In this document: piece after piece, positions 1 to 12,956 of the stretch | Layout: every line of letters starts with the position of its first letter | Numbering within the stretch: position 1 is the first letter of the stretch | Origin: Acanthosoma haemorrhoidale | Lineage: Eukaryota > Arthropoda > Insecta > Hemiptera > Acanthosomatidae | DNA length: 64,000 bases | Assembly: GCA_930367205.1 (NCBI GenBank) | Contig: OV884013.1 | Span: forward strand, 84,383,333-84,447,332 | Direction: 5' to 3' | Notes under the pieces: generated by a model | Database searches by the model: none | Seen by the model: the letters and a program-made list of their open reading frames with translations, nothing else | Told to the model about the DNA's origin: nothing | Program-made: the position numbers and the translations under genes

Positions 1-1841
1 TTTAAAAGAAAACTCAACTGTAACTGTCAAATTGCATAGAAATGCACGGTAGAATTGGAATACATTCAAAATGATTCACATCCTTTTCAAATATCCAAAT
101 GTTTTTTGTTAGATATGGTAATGGACAAGTGCTGGTGTGAATATTTCACCCGGCCGTGGCCGACTGCGTCTTTTATTAAGGTTTTGTTGTGACGGTGTTG
201 AGCGTGAAGGATTTGTTGGGAATCTAGACGATAGAGAATGGATAGAGAAGGAACACGAAGCAGATCAATATTTTATTTTAATTTCAAATTTAAATAATTA
301 AGTTGAAATGACTGATTTGACGATTACGATTCCATACGGTGTGGTGTGTGAAGAAGTGTGAATCTGATTTAAACGATGTTTTCTTACAGCTCTTCGAGAT
401 TGTGACCAAGCGGTTCACATAATTCAAGAGATTGAAAAGAGGTTTTTACCTCATTATAAATAATTTTCTTTGTGTCTTATATCAAAATTAGATTTTTGCA
501 AAGGTATAATGAATGGTTGAATGGTGAGTTTGTGGTTGCGTTGTGTGGTGTCTTGACAGAACATTTGGCCGATAACTAAAACCAAGGTGGAATACCTACT
601 AAGTGTTTCGAGGAGTGTGGCAGGAAAGCCAAAAGAAAACAAATTAATAACTTAAGATCTTCACACTCTCAGGAACTTATGGACGCAGCCGCGCCTTTAC
701 GAAGCTTTGACAATGTAACTGCATTAGCTCTTATGATCCAAGCTAAGCTTACCAATACATATAAAAAAAATAAACTACTTACACTAAGCAAAGAAGCTTT
801 GTAACTAGTAATTCATAGTTAATGGGGCGGAACAAAAAACTTATTTTAACTGTCAGTTTTATGTGAAACTTTAACATTATGTGAAACTTTTTTCTCGTTA
901 TTAGTATGTTTATTTTCCAACTTCATGATCATGTGATCCCTCAGGTTTTAGTAGATTGTTCACTAACCATTAAAAACCGTTGAGCAATATTTTGAATTTT
1001 GAAAGCATTCAATTTAATTCTGATATTGGTAATCCATAAAATTTAATCAATAGGTATAAAAAATCAAATAAATTACGAGGCTTAAATCTTCTGTCTTTTG
1101 TGAGGTTTTTTCCACTTTTTCAGAACGCTCTTCAGAGCGTGTGTCGTACAGTATGTGTATGCGTTGTGGTTACTGTTTAATTGATTTAACCCTTGCTTTT
1201 ACAACTGTATAGCCTAGGCTTCCATTAAATATCAAAAGGTATTCTCAATTAAATTTAATAAAGCTTGTATATCCAGCTATCTTTGTAGTCCAGCTTGCCT
1301 TCCATTAGCTATAAATAACCTCAAAAGATACTCATTTTTGGAGGCTGTGTCCATGCCAACATTTAATAATAGCACATCTCCCGGTAGTTACACTAAATCT
1401 GAAAGGGAATGGTTTATGAACTGGTTCCTGGAAAACAATGGAAAGCCCAAGCAACAGGCACTACCCAGCAGTGAATGATCTTGAAGAGTTTAAAGAAATT
1501 CAAAGTTACCATCCCGAAAAATACGTTTAAAACTACATAAAAATACTGGCTATATCACGAATTCTTCCCTTGCTGTTCCTGACTATTATAACCATGAGAA
1601 AAGAATAATGTTTACTATCCTGAACCAATCATGATCAGAATGAAATTAGACGATCGAACTCGTTTTCATCAATCGTGGAATCTTTGATTATTGCTGCATT
1701 TCGATAATCCATATAATGGAATACATTTACAGTAGTCTCGATGGTTTATTCAGGCATACCTTTCAATCGTCTGTCAAAACTATTATGATATACCATTGCT
1801 ATATTAAATATGTTATTTTAAGTTAGGAATATTGATTCTGT
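1..1841. other. AT-rich non-coding stretch
   Basis: No convincing gene, RNA or repeat is visible. Open frames are short, in AT-rich DNA, and resemble no family I know. Several runs of T and A occur. This is probably intergenic or intronic DNA. Confidence 0.5.
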
Positions 1842-2915
1842 GCGAATTAGAGCCATATCAACCACCAGAAGAGATTTCGTTGTCTGAGTTCCCCAAGGGT
1901 TGGTGCTGGGACCCCTACTCTTCAACATCTACACCGCGCACATAGTAGGAGCATCATACTCCAATTGTGAGGTAGCGGCATATGCGGACGATATAGGGGT
2001 CTACAGTACCAGCCTCAGCCCAGCGAAAGCTCTAAAGGCTGCAGAGGGCGCCAGTCAGTTAATCGCCGACAGGCTACGAGCTGTCCATATTCAGGTGAAC
2101 CCGGCCAAAACTCAAGGGATCGTCTTCTCCTTCCAGCATGGAAAACGGAAGCGTCCGACCAGCTTCAACATAGACGGGACTGAATGCAAACTTTCCAACA
2201 GCATATGCTACCTCGGCATCAACTAAGCAGACACATGACGTTCTACACACCCCTGCAGAAGAAGTTGAAAAGAGTACGTAGGACTTACTACTCTCTGCAG
2301 CATCTCATCACAAGCCCGGCTATATCCCTGAGGCTGAAACTGTTAATATATAAGAGCGTCCTGAGGCCTACTCTACTGTTTGGGACACCACTCTTCCGAT
2401 TCCTACACACTAGCACAATAACTCGACTCCAGAGCTTCCAGAACAAAATCCTGCACACGGCACTATGGCATACCCCTTTTCTTGATATGAAGGCTCCCGA
2501 CATCCACGAAAAGTTTGGAGTCCCCACCATCACCGAAGACATCCAAAGAAGACACATCAATTTCTTTGACCGCTACTGGCAAGATGGCAACTCTCAAGAT
2601 CTGGTAAAGCAGGCCAAATGGTGGACATCACGGCGCTTGGCCCACCAACAACAAGCCGGGTACCTAACACTGCTATCCGACTAAATAAGACTGCACTACA
2701 CGCCTAGAGGGACTCTAGGCCCAGCCACCAGTGGACTCTTACCACTGTACCGCAACTATCAACCTCCACCGAGGCTTTCCACACTCCTTAATTCCCTCAC
2801 ACCACCTTCAAGCAGGTACTCCTAGTACAAGGATTCGCTCAACCCAAATATCCCTTTATTTTTCCCTCATACTTAATCTTATAATTAGAGTGCTAGGAAA
2901 AAAAAAAGAAAAAAT
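1842..2915 (+). mobile_element. LINE-C: 5'-truncated jockey-type non-LTR retrotransposon
   Basis: This is the 3' part of a non-LTR retrotransposon. It begins near the reverse-transcriptase motif VPQGLVLGPLLFNIYT (about 1885-1935), so the 5' part, with the endonuclease and first catalytic Asp region, is missing. It ends at an A-rich tail (about 2898-2914, ten A, one G, six A). Between the coding end at 2684 and the tail lie about 210 bases of 3' untranslated sequence. A TGA just before VPQG and a frame change near 2222 show that it is dead. The protein resembles LINE-B (61.5-63.3 kb) but the 3' untranslated region differs, so I treat it as a separate family of the same clade. Confidence 0.85.
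1888..2684 (+). pseudogene. Reverse transcriptase C-terminal half (LINE-C), frameshifted
   Basis: The enzyme would copy the element's own RNA into the genome by target-primed reverse transcription. Frame one (to 2226) contains VPQG, then YADDIGVYST with the YADD catalytic box, then a stretch ending YLGIN. Frame two (from about 2222 to 2684) continues with PLQKKLKRVR, the LRLKLLIYKSVLRP segment and LQSFQNKILHTALW, which are typical of the jockey-clade thumb and C-terminal region, and ends LLSD. The frame change and a stop codon just upstream of VPQG make it non-functional. The assignment to the jockey group rests on motif order, not on a search. Confidence 0.85.
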
Positions 2916-4454
2916 GATTTTTTTAATTATAAACAGTGTATTGTTTGTGACGAAAATATAATTAATAACCCTTTATCCTGATTAAATTACACATCAGGAT
3001 TGCTATTGTCTACAGTGACGCTCCTTTCATTTTATCAAATCAGACCTGCAGTATGAATTACACATAGCGTATGCTACTGAAGATTCATAGTAGACAACAA
3101 AATTTGAAATTTCACCTAAAATCTCTTTAACTCCTAGTGAGAACCCTTGCCGATAACTTGGCAGAAACAGAGGAACCTAAGACCCCAAGAAATATGATCT
3201 CGGACTAAGCTCACTGTTGCTTTCTTTCATTCTATCTCCTCGTCGTCATCAGCATCTTATTATCTACCATCTTACAGCGTGATGATACTCCCTATAATTA
3301 TTTTGCCAATTCCTTTCTCTTAAGCTAATCTAATAAACCTCTCCACAGGAATGCCTTATCATCGACGTGTTAAATTGATATTTTCACGGTGAAGTATCTG
3401 TGATGTACATATGAATCACAATCCTTGTTGTTGCTTTATTGGTAATTAAACAAAAAATTCTTTGCCTACACAAAAATATATATTATTCAATGGAGTAGTG
3501 AAAAATCTATAGGTTTTACCATATTTTTATATTTTATAACTAATTTTACTTGTTAATGATATTATTTGTTCATTATTGTATGTATTGTTTTGAATTAAAA
3601 ACATTGATTCTTGATTATGTTTCTATTATTGACTACTGTACGCCCATAATAATAAAAAACAAAAACATCTATCACGTACTGAAGTTCTTGCTTTTATACA
3701 TGTAGTTTGCATTCCACGGAGAACTTCTTCCGGGAAATCCTGAAGGAAGAGAAGCTTATTCATTCTGGATGAGAGGAATAGAGCCAGGCGAGTGGAGGAT
3801 AAAGCGCACAATCGAGATCCTCTTCCACTCAGATTTACCGATTCAGTGTCGGCTTTCCTTTGGGCTCTTCAAATGCAAATATACCAAATACCGATTAGAC
3901 CAAGCGCTCTTAGCATGTTTTACGGCTTTGGGAAGAGATAAAAAAAAAAATTATTTTATTTAGATATGTTTAAGAAAACGTAGTACATCCACTTTGTGAA
4001 TTTTCATATTTTATTTCATGTTAGAAAGGCTCATTCAAAATAATATATAGACGCCAGAGCACCTGTAAATTAAAATACTCCACTTATATTAAACCTACAA
4101 CTAAAATCTCTAATTTATAGCTATACTCAGGATAAAAACTTCCTATTGACAAATATTCGTTTTTTAGTATAAATTTTTTCACGATTAATGTTATATTCAG
4201 GTTGGAACATTTGTTTAACTTTTGTGTTGAACTTTTGAGTTAAGAGCTAAGAAAGTCTAAAGATTATAGAAACCACCCCGAAATTTACTTTATATTTTAA
4301 TTATTATTGGAGTGAGATTAAATATGCAATATTAAGTTTAAGTAATGGAAGTTTTTTTTTTATCGACTGTGGTGCATGTTTTATTATTAGGAATAAAAAC
4401 TGAAAATTTCCTCGATTATAGAAATATTCTGATAAATCATTTAATAAATCATTC
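2916..4454. other. Non-coding stretch, no recognised feature
   Basis: AT-rich sequence. Around 3700-3950 the composition is a little less AT-rich and both strands have open frames of about 60 codons, but neither resembles a known family. Nothing else can be supported. Confidence 0.4.
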
Positions 4455-4720
4455 GTCTTAGCAACCCTCCATGCTCTTTCCCTTGAGATAATTTCTACGT
4501 TTAATTTTTTTTCATTTCAATTCATTTTTGTTTCAATTTTTTTGCAGTTGGTTTTCTGTACATAGCAATAGCACATTTCATTAGAAACATGTGAATAATA
4601 TTATTCATAAACTTATCAAATCTATGTAATGTATTTTTTTTTTCAGCTAGACATTTCATTTCCAATTCTTCTTGTTATTCTTAGGAGACTATGCCCCAGA
4701 ATAAAGTTTCATTGCATCTT
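4455..4720 (+). repeat. LINE-D 3' tail copy
   Basis: This segment aligns by eye, with gaps, to the 3' untranslated end of the LINE-D copy at about 54745-54985. Shared landmarks, in the same order, are CCATGCTCTTTCCC / CATGCTCTTTCCCC, GATAATTTCTA, TTCATTTTTGTTT, CTTATCAAATCT and the terminal CCCAGAATAAAG, which contains a polyadenylation signal. Only the non-coding tail is present, as expected for a strongly 5'-truncated LINE insertion. Confidence 0.75.
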
Positions 4721-6904
4721 TTCGTAGTAATATTTTCACATTTGTAATTAAATAATGGGAAGAAAGTTTAATCACTATATAATATAATTAAATTTAGAGC
4801 AAAGTACTTTCATTAAAATTTACAATTAAGTTAAAAAAATATTATAGTAAATAAAACCATTATTATTATTACATTTTGGTAATAGTTAAACATACCTGTG
4901 ATTTCGCTGTTTTGCTAGTGGTTAAGGAAAACTTGTCCTCGCTCTGATCAACCACTTAAGTGGTTTCGGCTGCTAACGGAGTTCGGTCTGCCGAATTTTC
5001 AATTAGTTTGCAACTTCTAATACCCTTTGTATAAGTCCTTACCGCTACCTCGTGCCTGAAGTAGTGCTTGGTAAGGATCAATATGTTCCTCCTACTATCA
5101 CATTATTTTACCATATAAACAGATCTTATGTCACAAAGTATAATCTATCATCAAACATTACATATACTAACAAATTACATTTTTTAATTAATTTAATAAG
5201 GAATCTAGATTATTTCATCAAGAAAAGCGTACATTGTGGATAGGTGGTAGGGTGGGGGGTGTTAAGGCGGGTAGGGTTCAACGTTTATGAACGGAGCAAT
5301 TCTCCACCCGAGTTCTTGAAATATTTACTTCTGATACTATGGACTGTGTTTCCATTAACTGAATACGACGAATACCATCCTTGTTCTAATCTGACAACAA
5401 ACTTAACTATGATATAGTACTTTTGTGGAGTTTTTCATGGCCGAAAGTTGGAACATTTAATGATATTAGAGTAGCCGAGAGCCCTGGAAGGACAACTCTG
5501 ACAAATAAAATACAAATGAATGAAAGTATAATACGTGTATGGAAATAAGTTAGGTGTGAAATAAGTAATTGGCGATTATTACTAAGTAAAATTAATTTAT
5601 TATGTTTTTTTTTGACTTTCAATTATCTACTAAAAATTACTTATATCACTACCTGAAATTTAAAATCATTCTTAAAATTTTAATTTAAAACAAATATTTT
5701 ACTTCTAGCAGTAATTTTCTTTTTTTTAATTTTAGGTACGTAAACAGTACGAAGAAAGGCCATAATTTCGGTAGTATATCTATAAGATACTTAAATAGCA
5801 AAACTCGAAATAAAGACTAAAAAGAAACTAGGAAATGTTGGAATAATTCCAAAAAAAGCATTGAGTCTCCTCAGCAATAGGTACACCTTTGGCTCTACCA
5901 AAGAATTTTCTAAGGAGTTCGTACTGTAGACTTCACAAATGACACGTATTCCTCGTCGATTATTTAGTTTTTTATAAAGATCAAATTTAGACAGTGGCGT
6001 TTGTGTTATTCATTGGCAAATTAATTGTTAAATAATTTTATTTTCGATTATATGTCATTTGTTAGATCTTGAGTATGCCTGAATAAGACATCTGTCTTAA
6101 TAAATTTACTGGATAGACCTCAAGGCTATAAGAAATACCCGGAAAATTAAGTGCATTTAGGGATTTTAACGCATTTGTGAATGCCTCTAATACAAGGGAC
6201 TTAATTTTTTGTTTGATATTGTCAACGGTATGAAACTGCAAATATAATTTTACATTTTTCGCTATTCTGTGTCAAAATACTAATAGAAACCATGGCAGAT
6301 AGACTTACAACTATAATGTCCTTATGAGCTGAGCATTGAATAAAATCATTTTCTTTTTTTTTCTTTTTCCTTATTTCTTTTTTAGATAATTGTGAAATGT
6401 TTCAACAGCTAGTTCTGGTGGAAAACTTTTAGACGAGCTACCAGGATTCTACTTGGCCTGGCACCTGGGTCTTCCGTTTAATCTCAATCTGTTACTTCAC
6501 TTCCTATCTCTAACTTCGATCCTTCCTTTCAGGGTTTCTCTTTTTATAGTTTTCCTTTCAGACCAGTCCTCTTCCTTTTGTTAGGGGAATAGTTTATCTT
6601 CTGTTTTATTTAAACAGTTATCGCAGAAATGCACCTGGACAAGTTCTTTGCTTTTCTTAAGTTGGTGAAACATGGTAGTGTCAGCTCTAGGTGGAAATTT
6701 AAATAGAAACACGTGAAACAGTTTTTTTTTCTTTTCTTCATAGCCCCTTTAAACTTACAGACAATTATATACAATTATAGATCCACAGTTTTGAAATAAA
6801 GGTGAAATATTATTTCAGGTCTTACGATATAATAATACGAGTAGCTACATAATGGTACAGATACATAATTAAGGAAGATATTCTGTACCTAAAGAAAACG
6901 AATC

Positions 6905-6905
<1 letters not shown>
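4721..6905. other. Non-coding stretch with a 16-bp palindrome
   Basis: AT-rich DNA without a recognisable gene. At 4950-4965 there is a perfect 16-bp palindrome, AACCACTTAAGTGGTT. It is followed by short inverted repeats, TTCGG/CCGAA near 4966-4998 and CTTACC/GGTAAG near 5037-5075. The cluster could be a MITE relic, but I found no matching termini. Confidence 0.35.
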
Positions 6906-6945
<40 letters not shown>

Positions 6946-6997
6946 TTAAAGCCAGAGGCAAGTTATGTTCCTCTGTCATTATTATATTTTTATCACA

Positions 6998-7051
6998 CTT
7001 AACCGCCGACGATTAACTTATATATATATAAGTTAATTGTCGGAGGTTAAG
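6998..7051. repeat. 54-nt imperfect palindrome
   Basis: Arms of 22 nt (starting CTTAACCGCCGACG on the left) surround a short AT core. 20 of 22 positions match the reverse complement. It could extrude as a cruciform. It lies inside the 6.9-7.3 kb foldback structure. Confidence 0.75.
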
Positions 7052-7067
7052 CTGTAAGAAATAATAG

Positions 7068-7168
7068 TAGTAGTATAATTCCTTTATTGTGCAATAATTA
7101 CAATCTGCCTTTTATAAGGCAATAAGTAATTAAGATATATGCTCTCATTCATACAATATTTACAGTAG
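7068..7168 (-). mobile_element. LINE-A 3' tail, inserted with 10-bp duplication
   Basis: Read on the minus strand this matches the last roughly 100 bases of LINE-A (compare 22.9-23.05 kb): GTAAATATTGTATGAATGAG, then AATTACTTATTGCC, a short hairpin, CAGATTGTAATT and CACAATAAAG. The insert is bracketed by GAAATAATAG at 7058-7067 and 7169-7178, which reads as a target-site duplication. The 3' end has no poly(A), only a short TACTACTA-like tail. This copy must be younger than the foldback structure that holds it. Confidence 0.75.
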
Positions 7169-7345
7169 GAAATAATAGAAAAGAGGGAAACGATCTACAC
7201 TCTCGAACTTCTGTAAAGAGACTACTTTATTGTCTTTAGCAATCCGACCTACATAGGATCATGGGTTGTTTACCTCCCATGATCGTATTAGTTTACAACA
7301 TAAACTTGCCTCTGGCTTTAACTTATATATATATATATATATAAA

Positions 7346-10300
7346 ACAATATATATATGTATATATACATATATTGTTATTTCGAATTGAAAATAACACT
7401 AAGAAGACTCCAGTAATCTTAATGCATATTGTGTCTTGATGAAGAAAAAAACATCAGCGTTTCATTTCATTTCAGCGATCAAACATTATTTAGATTTTGA
7501 ATTAACTATTATTTTGTTACAGAGTTCCCCACATAGTCATGGTATGGACTTGTAGTTGTTTAATGGTGATAAACCAGCAGTCTAGAATACACGCGCGATC
7601 CGTTCAGTCCCCTGTCCCCGAACCTCATCCTTAGAATATTTTTATTGTATAATTTGCAATTGGCAAGGTATAATTGATCATTTATTGACTCAAAATATAA
7701 TATAATTTCACAAATGCTGCCTCTTTTTGTGATCTCTAAATATTTTTAAAATTCAAGATTCGATTTCATATCGCATCATAATGACAGTACCGGAAATGTG
7801 ATTGACGATAACGCCACTCGATCGCCATGTGATAATCAAAACAGAGATGTTACCTAGTCAAAGGTGGATCCCTGGAATACTGGATTCGGCATCTAAAAGA
7901 ACTACTTCAGTGCTAAAGAGATGATTGTCGTTCCAAGCGATTAAAGCTGTTGGAGATAAAATTTGATCAAAAAATGGATTTCTTATGAGAGGTTTTATAG
8001 ACATAGACCAAAGTTATTATATTATATATTGTTAGCATTATAAGGCTACTAAATAATAATATAATAATAATAATATTTTAAGAAACATTTAACAATTCAA
8101 AAAATTCATAAAATTTACAATTAAATGTATGATCTGGTGAGCTCGGATGGAACTGAGGGGACTGTATAAATATACAAAATGAGTTATTACTTTATACAAC
8201 TGCAACCTACATTAAAGTGTTAAACGTATTGAAAGGATCCATTTATCCTTCCTACCAAAGTTTCAATTGGTAATTGGTAATTAGAGGAAAGGATTCGTTA
8301 CTTAATGTTTCCTCATGGACATCTTAATAACGAAGAATTCTTCATATGCGATACAAGTGCAAACAAACAAGACTGAAGCACAACATGTTTCAATCATAAA
8401 AACCACCTACTATGGAGGCTGGTATAAAATCATAAGACTAATAAAAAATGTTCACAAGAGTCTCAATTCTTCGGTTGTACTGGCTTAAATCGCGTATTTA
8501 TTCAAAGGAACTCCTAGTTTTCTCTAGTGGTAACATGACACAGGAAAATGGAAAAATGGAAACACAGAAAATGGCAGGAAACATTGCTAACCTAGCCAAA
8601 CCTCCTAAACCAAATACCAATCATAAATAATAGACAATATGAAGATATTATGCGTTACAAAGATGGGCCTCTGTGAATCGTTACATGGCCACTTGTTGAT
8701 AAACCAGGCACTCCTAGAACATGTTATGCATTCCTTGTATCAAGGATAGTAAAGCCTTTTTTCAACAGATTGTGAGTCTCCTGTTCAGCCCAGAGAACAT
8801 TTTCTTGGAAATCCCATTTAATGGCGTGATAACTTTGTATACCTTGATTAATTATTTAGTGATAGCTTGGCCATTTTGTGCCTGAGTTTCAATCTGAGTA
8901 TCAAATTATAGACATTAAAGTAATTAATAATATCTAATGTGCGGTGAAAATTTGGTGAACTACAACAATGTTTGGCTTGAGGACAAGAAAGATTTTGAGT
9001 GAGTTTCACTTGTCTCAATTTCGCTAAGCTAATAGCGTGTCAAAAAGGTGTCAACATTTTAACCTTGATGGCTTCGTTAATATTACCAAATACTTCATAG
9101 CTAGATGATAGAATCAAATATGATGAAGAGTTGTCAATTGCATTGTGTGCCCTTTACTGAATTTCTATTATACCGTTACTTCATGCAAGCGTCATTTTAT
9201 TTATTGACTGGTTATAAACTACGGATAAAAGTGCTTTTAGAATAATATATATGTATATTCGAAAATTAACTTCCGCTCAATTGCATTTCCGATTCGCTAT
9301 CAGCGCAGCTCTCATAACAGAAAGCTTCCGGTCGAATCTGTCGCACAAACTGTGTAGTTGCAGCTATTCTGGAGGGAATATTTCTGCCCGAGTGGCTGCC
9401 GTTTTACAAAAAGCCGCACATTTATCGCCTTTAGTACAAAAGGGGGGGGGTATGGGAGGCTTGTTGCAGAGGAGGAGGGGGATGGCAATTTGCTAACCTC
9501 ACTCAGTAGTGCCCCACGGCCATGCTGACCTATATCATCTCAGATAGATATTGGCCCTGGTGGATATAGCTACATACACACATACATATATATATATTTA
9601 TGTGCTGTTATGTCCCATAACTGATGATCGCCCCACAAATACAGTTCCAGGGGCGTGTTTAGGCCTTATTTTGCATTAGAATCTAGTACAACCAATAATT
9701 AATATTTTAGAAGCTTTGCTCCAAAATTTCTTGTAACATCTATGCCAGGGTTATTTATGGTACTTCAACTAGTCATATTGTGGGCATCCCTACCATGGCT
9801 CTCCTTGCTCGTCACAGGGGGACAATCAATAATAAATTTCCATTTATTCCTGAAATTATGCTTCTTATTTCTAGTGCATCCTAATTTCATATTAGTTCTT
9901 ACTGCAAAATTCATTAGGAAATCTCAAGCTTAATTATATTAAATGATACATAGCTACTATAATATTATTTGATATATAGGATATGTATATAGGATTTGAA
10001 AAGTTGGTACAGATGTCCAATGGTCATCACAACTGGTTTCGGATGTCAGAAGGTTCAGTAGAAAATAGGTGGATTGCTTAAGGAGTTGATTGTAAGAGGT
10101 TGGGCGCTCTAGCTAGGACAAGATTTCGTGTCATGGGATTGGATGGTGGGTTTGAAGGGTATCGGTAATACAGAGTAAAGGGAACATGCAGGGAAACGTG
10201 TTAAGCAGACGGCAGCAACCAGTGAGGTTAGCAGGTCCTTACAATTGTTTGATGTTTTGTTTTACTTTAGAATAAGTCTGTGATAGATTTTTTCTCTAAG

Positions 10301-12600
10301 GTTATCTGTTAAGAATTCTTTGGATTTTTCGTGATCCTCTTTTACATTGCTACTAAGTGTACCACATCAGATTTTCTTATACTGGCTACTTAGATTATCA
10401 AATGTATATATATATATAAACCACTCTGGATAAATATTCGAGCTCGGGGTGCGAAAGCCTCTTTGAGTGTAACAGTGCTATGCACTTAAACTTGGGACTT
10501 TGAACTTGGGTAGGTTACTTTTCTGTTTTTTAGAATGAGAATGCTTATTTTTATGGGTCCGATAGTTAAGAATTGAACTGACATTGCGCTAGTAGTCGTC
10601 AAGGGCATGTCAAATTAGTTCTTCGTTTCTCCCAAATCATGTACTCAAAAGAAATCTCGTCCCAGACCCTGAAGCCTTCCCACTTATTAAATTATGTGTC
10701 TTGTACATTCTATTACCTGCCTGCTCATAGTGAGGTCTTACCAGCTGATAAGGACGACCTGTGGTAACAGCCTACTCACAGTGGCATTTACTCACTTCGT
10801 TTAGATTATAATACAACCGCCCTCTTTTGGATCTACAGAACAATTTCAAAAATTTTCAATTGCTAGCTACTAACTGACGCTTTCCCAGTGCAGACAGTCA
10901 TAACTCCAGGCAAATAGTTTAGACTCCAAACTGGTTCCCTAGATTATACCTATACTTAATTCAACTGATAATGGGACTTTCAGGCTCCAATTGGCTTATA
11001 AACCACCCCAATAACTATTCAAATTAAATATATTATATATCAATTGATAAAAGGTTAGAGGTTGAAAAAAAATAATTATAATTAAATGATGGACATATAA
11101 TTATGCCTAAAGGTGGCCTCCCAAAATGGTGGCAATGAAAAATTTTCGTAGAAATTAGCATAAAATATAATTATATAATTAATTGTGTGTGGAAAATAAT
11201 CGTGTGATCCATACCAGTCCACTTGTTAAGTCAAGAAGGACATCTCGATTTTATTGAACACTCTTCAAGACACACTGGATGGTTTTTATATTAAAAAAAA
11301 AACCCTAGCAGGAGGCACACTAGATACAAGAAAAAAAAAACACTCAAGAATAAAAGGAAATAAAGGTGGAAGGAAAGTTATACTGAATACGGGAATCGTT
11401 TTGGATTCCGTACATCCACTCCCGAGCAAGGTTTATTCAAGAATATGTATTAGCGTAGAATATGTATTAGGAAAGTAAGGGGTAGTTTTCCGTTTGTTCG
11501 GTCTCTGCAGTAAGCTACTTCCAGCCTATTGGAACTAAGCTAAACAAGATGTTTATTTTAAATTCTGAAGTCCTAAATATACATATATTAATGTTTTCGA
11601 ACTAATGTCATATTTGACATGCTCTATACAAATTTTCAATGCTTTCCCTTTCAAACTATATATCGTAACGGTCGTATTTTAAGTAAATAAATTGTACATG
11701 TTTTCCTTCTGCTAGTTAGATTGGCTGATCCAGGGTTAATGCAGGCTGATGTTTTGTATATATAAACTCATTTGTGGAGCCGAGAGGTCAATAAGGAGAG
11801 GAAAGTGAATTGTTTTAAATGTTGTTCTTTGGCTAACAACTTCTAGATTATTGTATTTCCTCTGCCCCAAAAAGACAAATATGCATATTGATCTGATGCA
11901 GTTGTATCTGTAGCGTTTGGTGCTTCAAAAGCATAATATTGATAAATATTTCAATAATCTGTTTTATATAATATCTTTTATTCATCGTGGGTATTAATAA
12001 CGGAATACCCTCCCTTACATTCCAGGTGCTACCTTGCCTTTCCCAAGAGACAATCTTTATAGTATTAATAAAACCAATATAGAAATGAACGTATTGTATT
12101 GGCTTGCGATACTTAATTGGGTACTAGTTTATACTGGTGTAAAAGTAAGGTCGTCATGACGCCGGCTGGCCGCTTGGTATAGCCACCGCCGTCAAAACGC
12201 ATTCAGCCCTTTTAATGTTTGTAGCTGCGAAAAAGAATAAAAACAAAAGAAAATATCTTTGATCAGGATATAGATCATATCTATATAGGCAGATAGAAAA
12301 AAAATAACATTTATTCAATATCGTAAATTAATAATCACTAACTCTAATAATCCTTGTTATTAGGTCCCACTAACATTAATATGAATAGATGTGCTTGAGA
12401 AATGAAAAACACACTATGTGAAGAACCATCAACAACTAGATTTTATTAAATGAAGAATGAAATTATGGATTTAGAAAATCTTATATATATAAGTTAATGT
12501 TTATCGGCTTTCGAACTAAAAAAAAAAGGAAAAGGGTACAAAGAAGCAACACGCATAAAAGTTAGAACTAGAATGTTCATTTCAAGTCTATAACCCTGTA
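7346..12600. other. Long non-coding stretch, no recognised gene
   Basis: A near-palindromic (AT)-rich run follows at 7346-7377. Elsewhere there are short simple repeats (near 8040-8075, 9580-9600, 10400-10420) and a G-run near 9440. Open frames at 9251-9496 and 9742-9933 encode low-complexity or hydrophobic peptides with no recognisable family. Small GC-richer patches near 10640-10980 and 12150-12220 may be old repeats or exons, but I cannot identify them. Confidence 0.4.
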
Positions 12601-12956
12601 TATTTACATTAAGGTTGAGTACTAATGCTGCCCGGAGCTTAACTCCCCTCTGCCAGTTTACGCACACCTCTTCGTAAACTATGAAGTTTAAATTGAGGAC
12701 GACTTAGGCGATATTACGATGACTCTCCTAATCGTACTAGGGAGCGAAGGCCAGCCCAAACAGTGACAACCTGTAATCCCTTACATTCGGTGGTATTCCT
12801 AAGACACTTATAGTCCAAATAGAACGCTGCCGCCAACAATACAGCCACTAGTGACAAAATCAAAAAAAACAATTACATGGCTTATTACTCACAGAAAACA
12901 CAATGGCATCTTACACGCTACGCTAAATAAGTAATTCTACACAGCCTGTGTACATT
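12601..12956. other. Flank downstream of the degenerate gypsy pol
   Basis: On the minus strand this lies 3' of the gypsy integrase. It is less AT-rich than its surroundings and may contain env or LTR relics, but I found no LTR partner on the other side of the element (14.9-15.3 kb). Confidence 0.3.

Larger units (their letters stand above)
6906..7345. repeat. Foldback structure with nested hairpins
   Basis: The outer arms are an (AT)n run followed by AAGTTAAAGCCAGAGGCAAG at about 6943-6962, repeated in inverse orientation at about 7304-7324 and again flanked by (AT)n. Inside lie a 54-nt near-palindrome (6998-7051, arms of 22 nt matching at 20 positions), an inserted LINE-A tail (7068-7168), and a second hairpin with perfect 9-bp arms GATCATGGG/CCCATGATC (7257-7284). 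No transposase is encoded. It resembles a foldback or MITE-type non-autonomous element expanded by AT repeats. Its superfamily cannot be decided from the sequence. Confidence 0.65.

Noticed and set aside
2288..2560. Minus-strand frame of 90 codons opposite LINE-C
   Set aside because: Antisense of the recognisable LINE-C reverse transcriptase.
6909..6943. The (AT)n run as an independent microsatellite finding
   Set aside because: It is part of the foldback arm and mirrored at 7324-7343, so it was merged with that structure.
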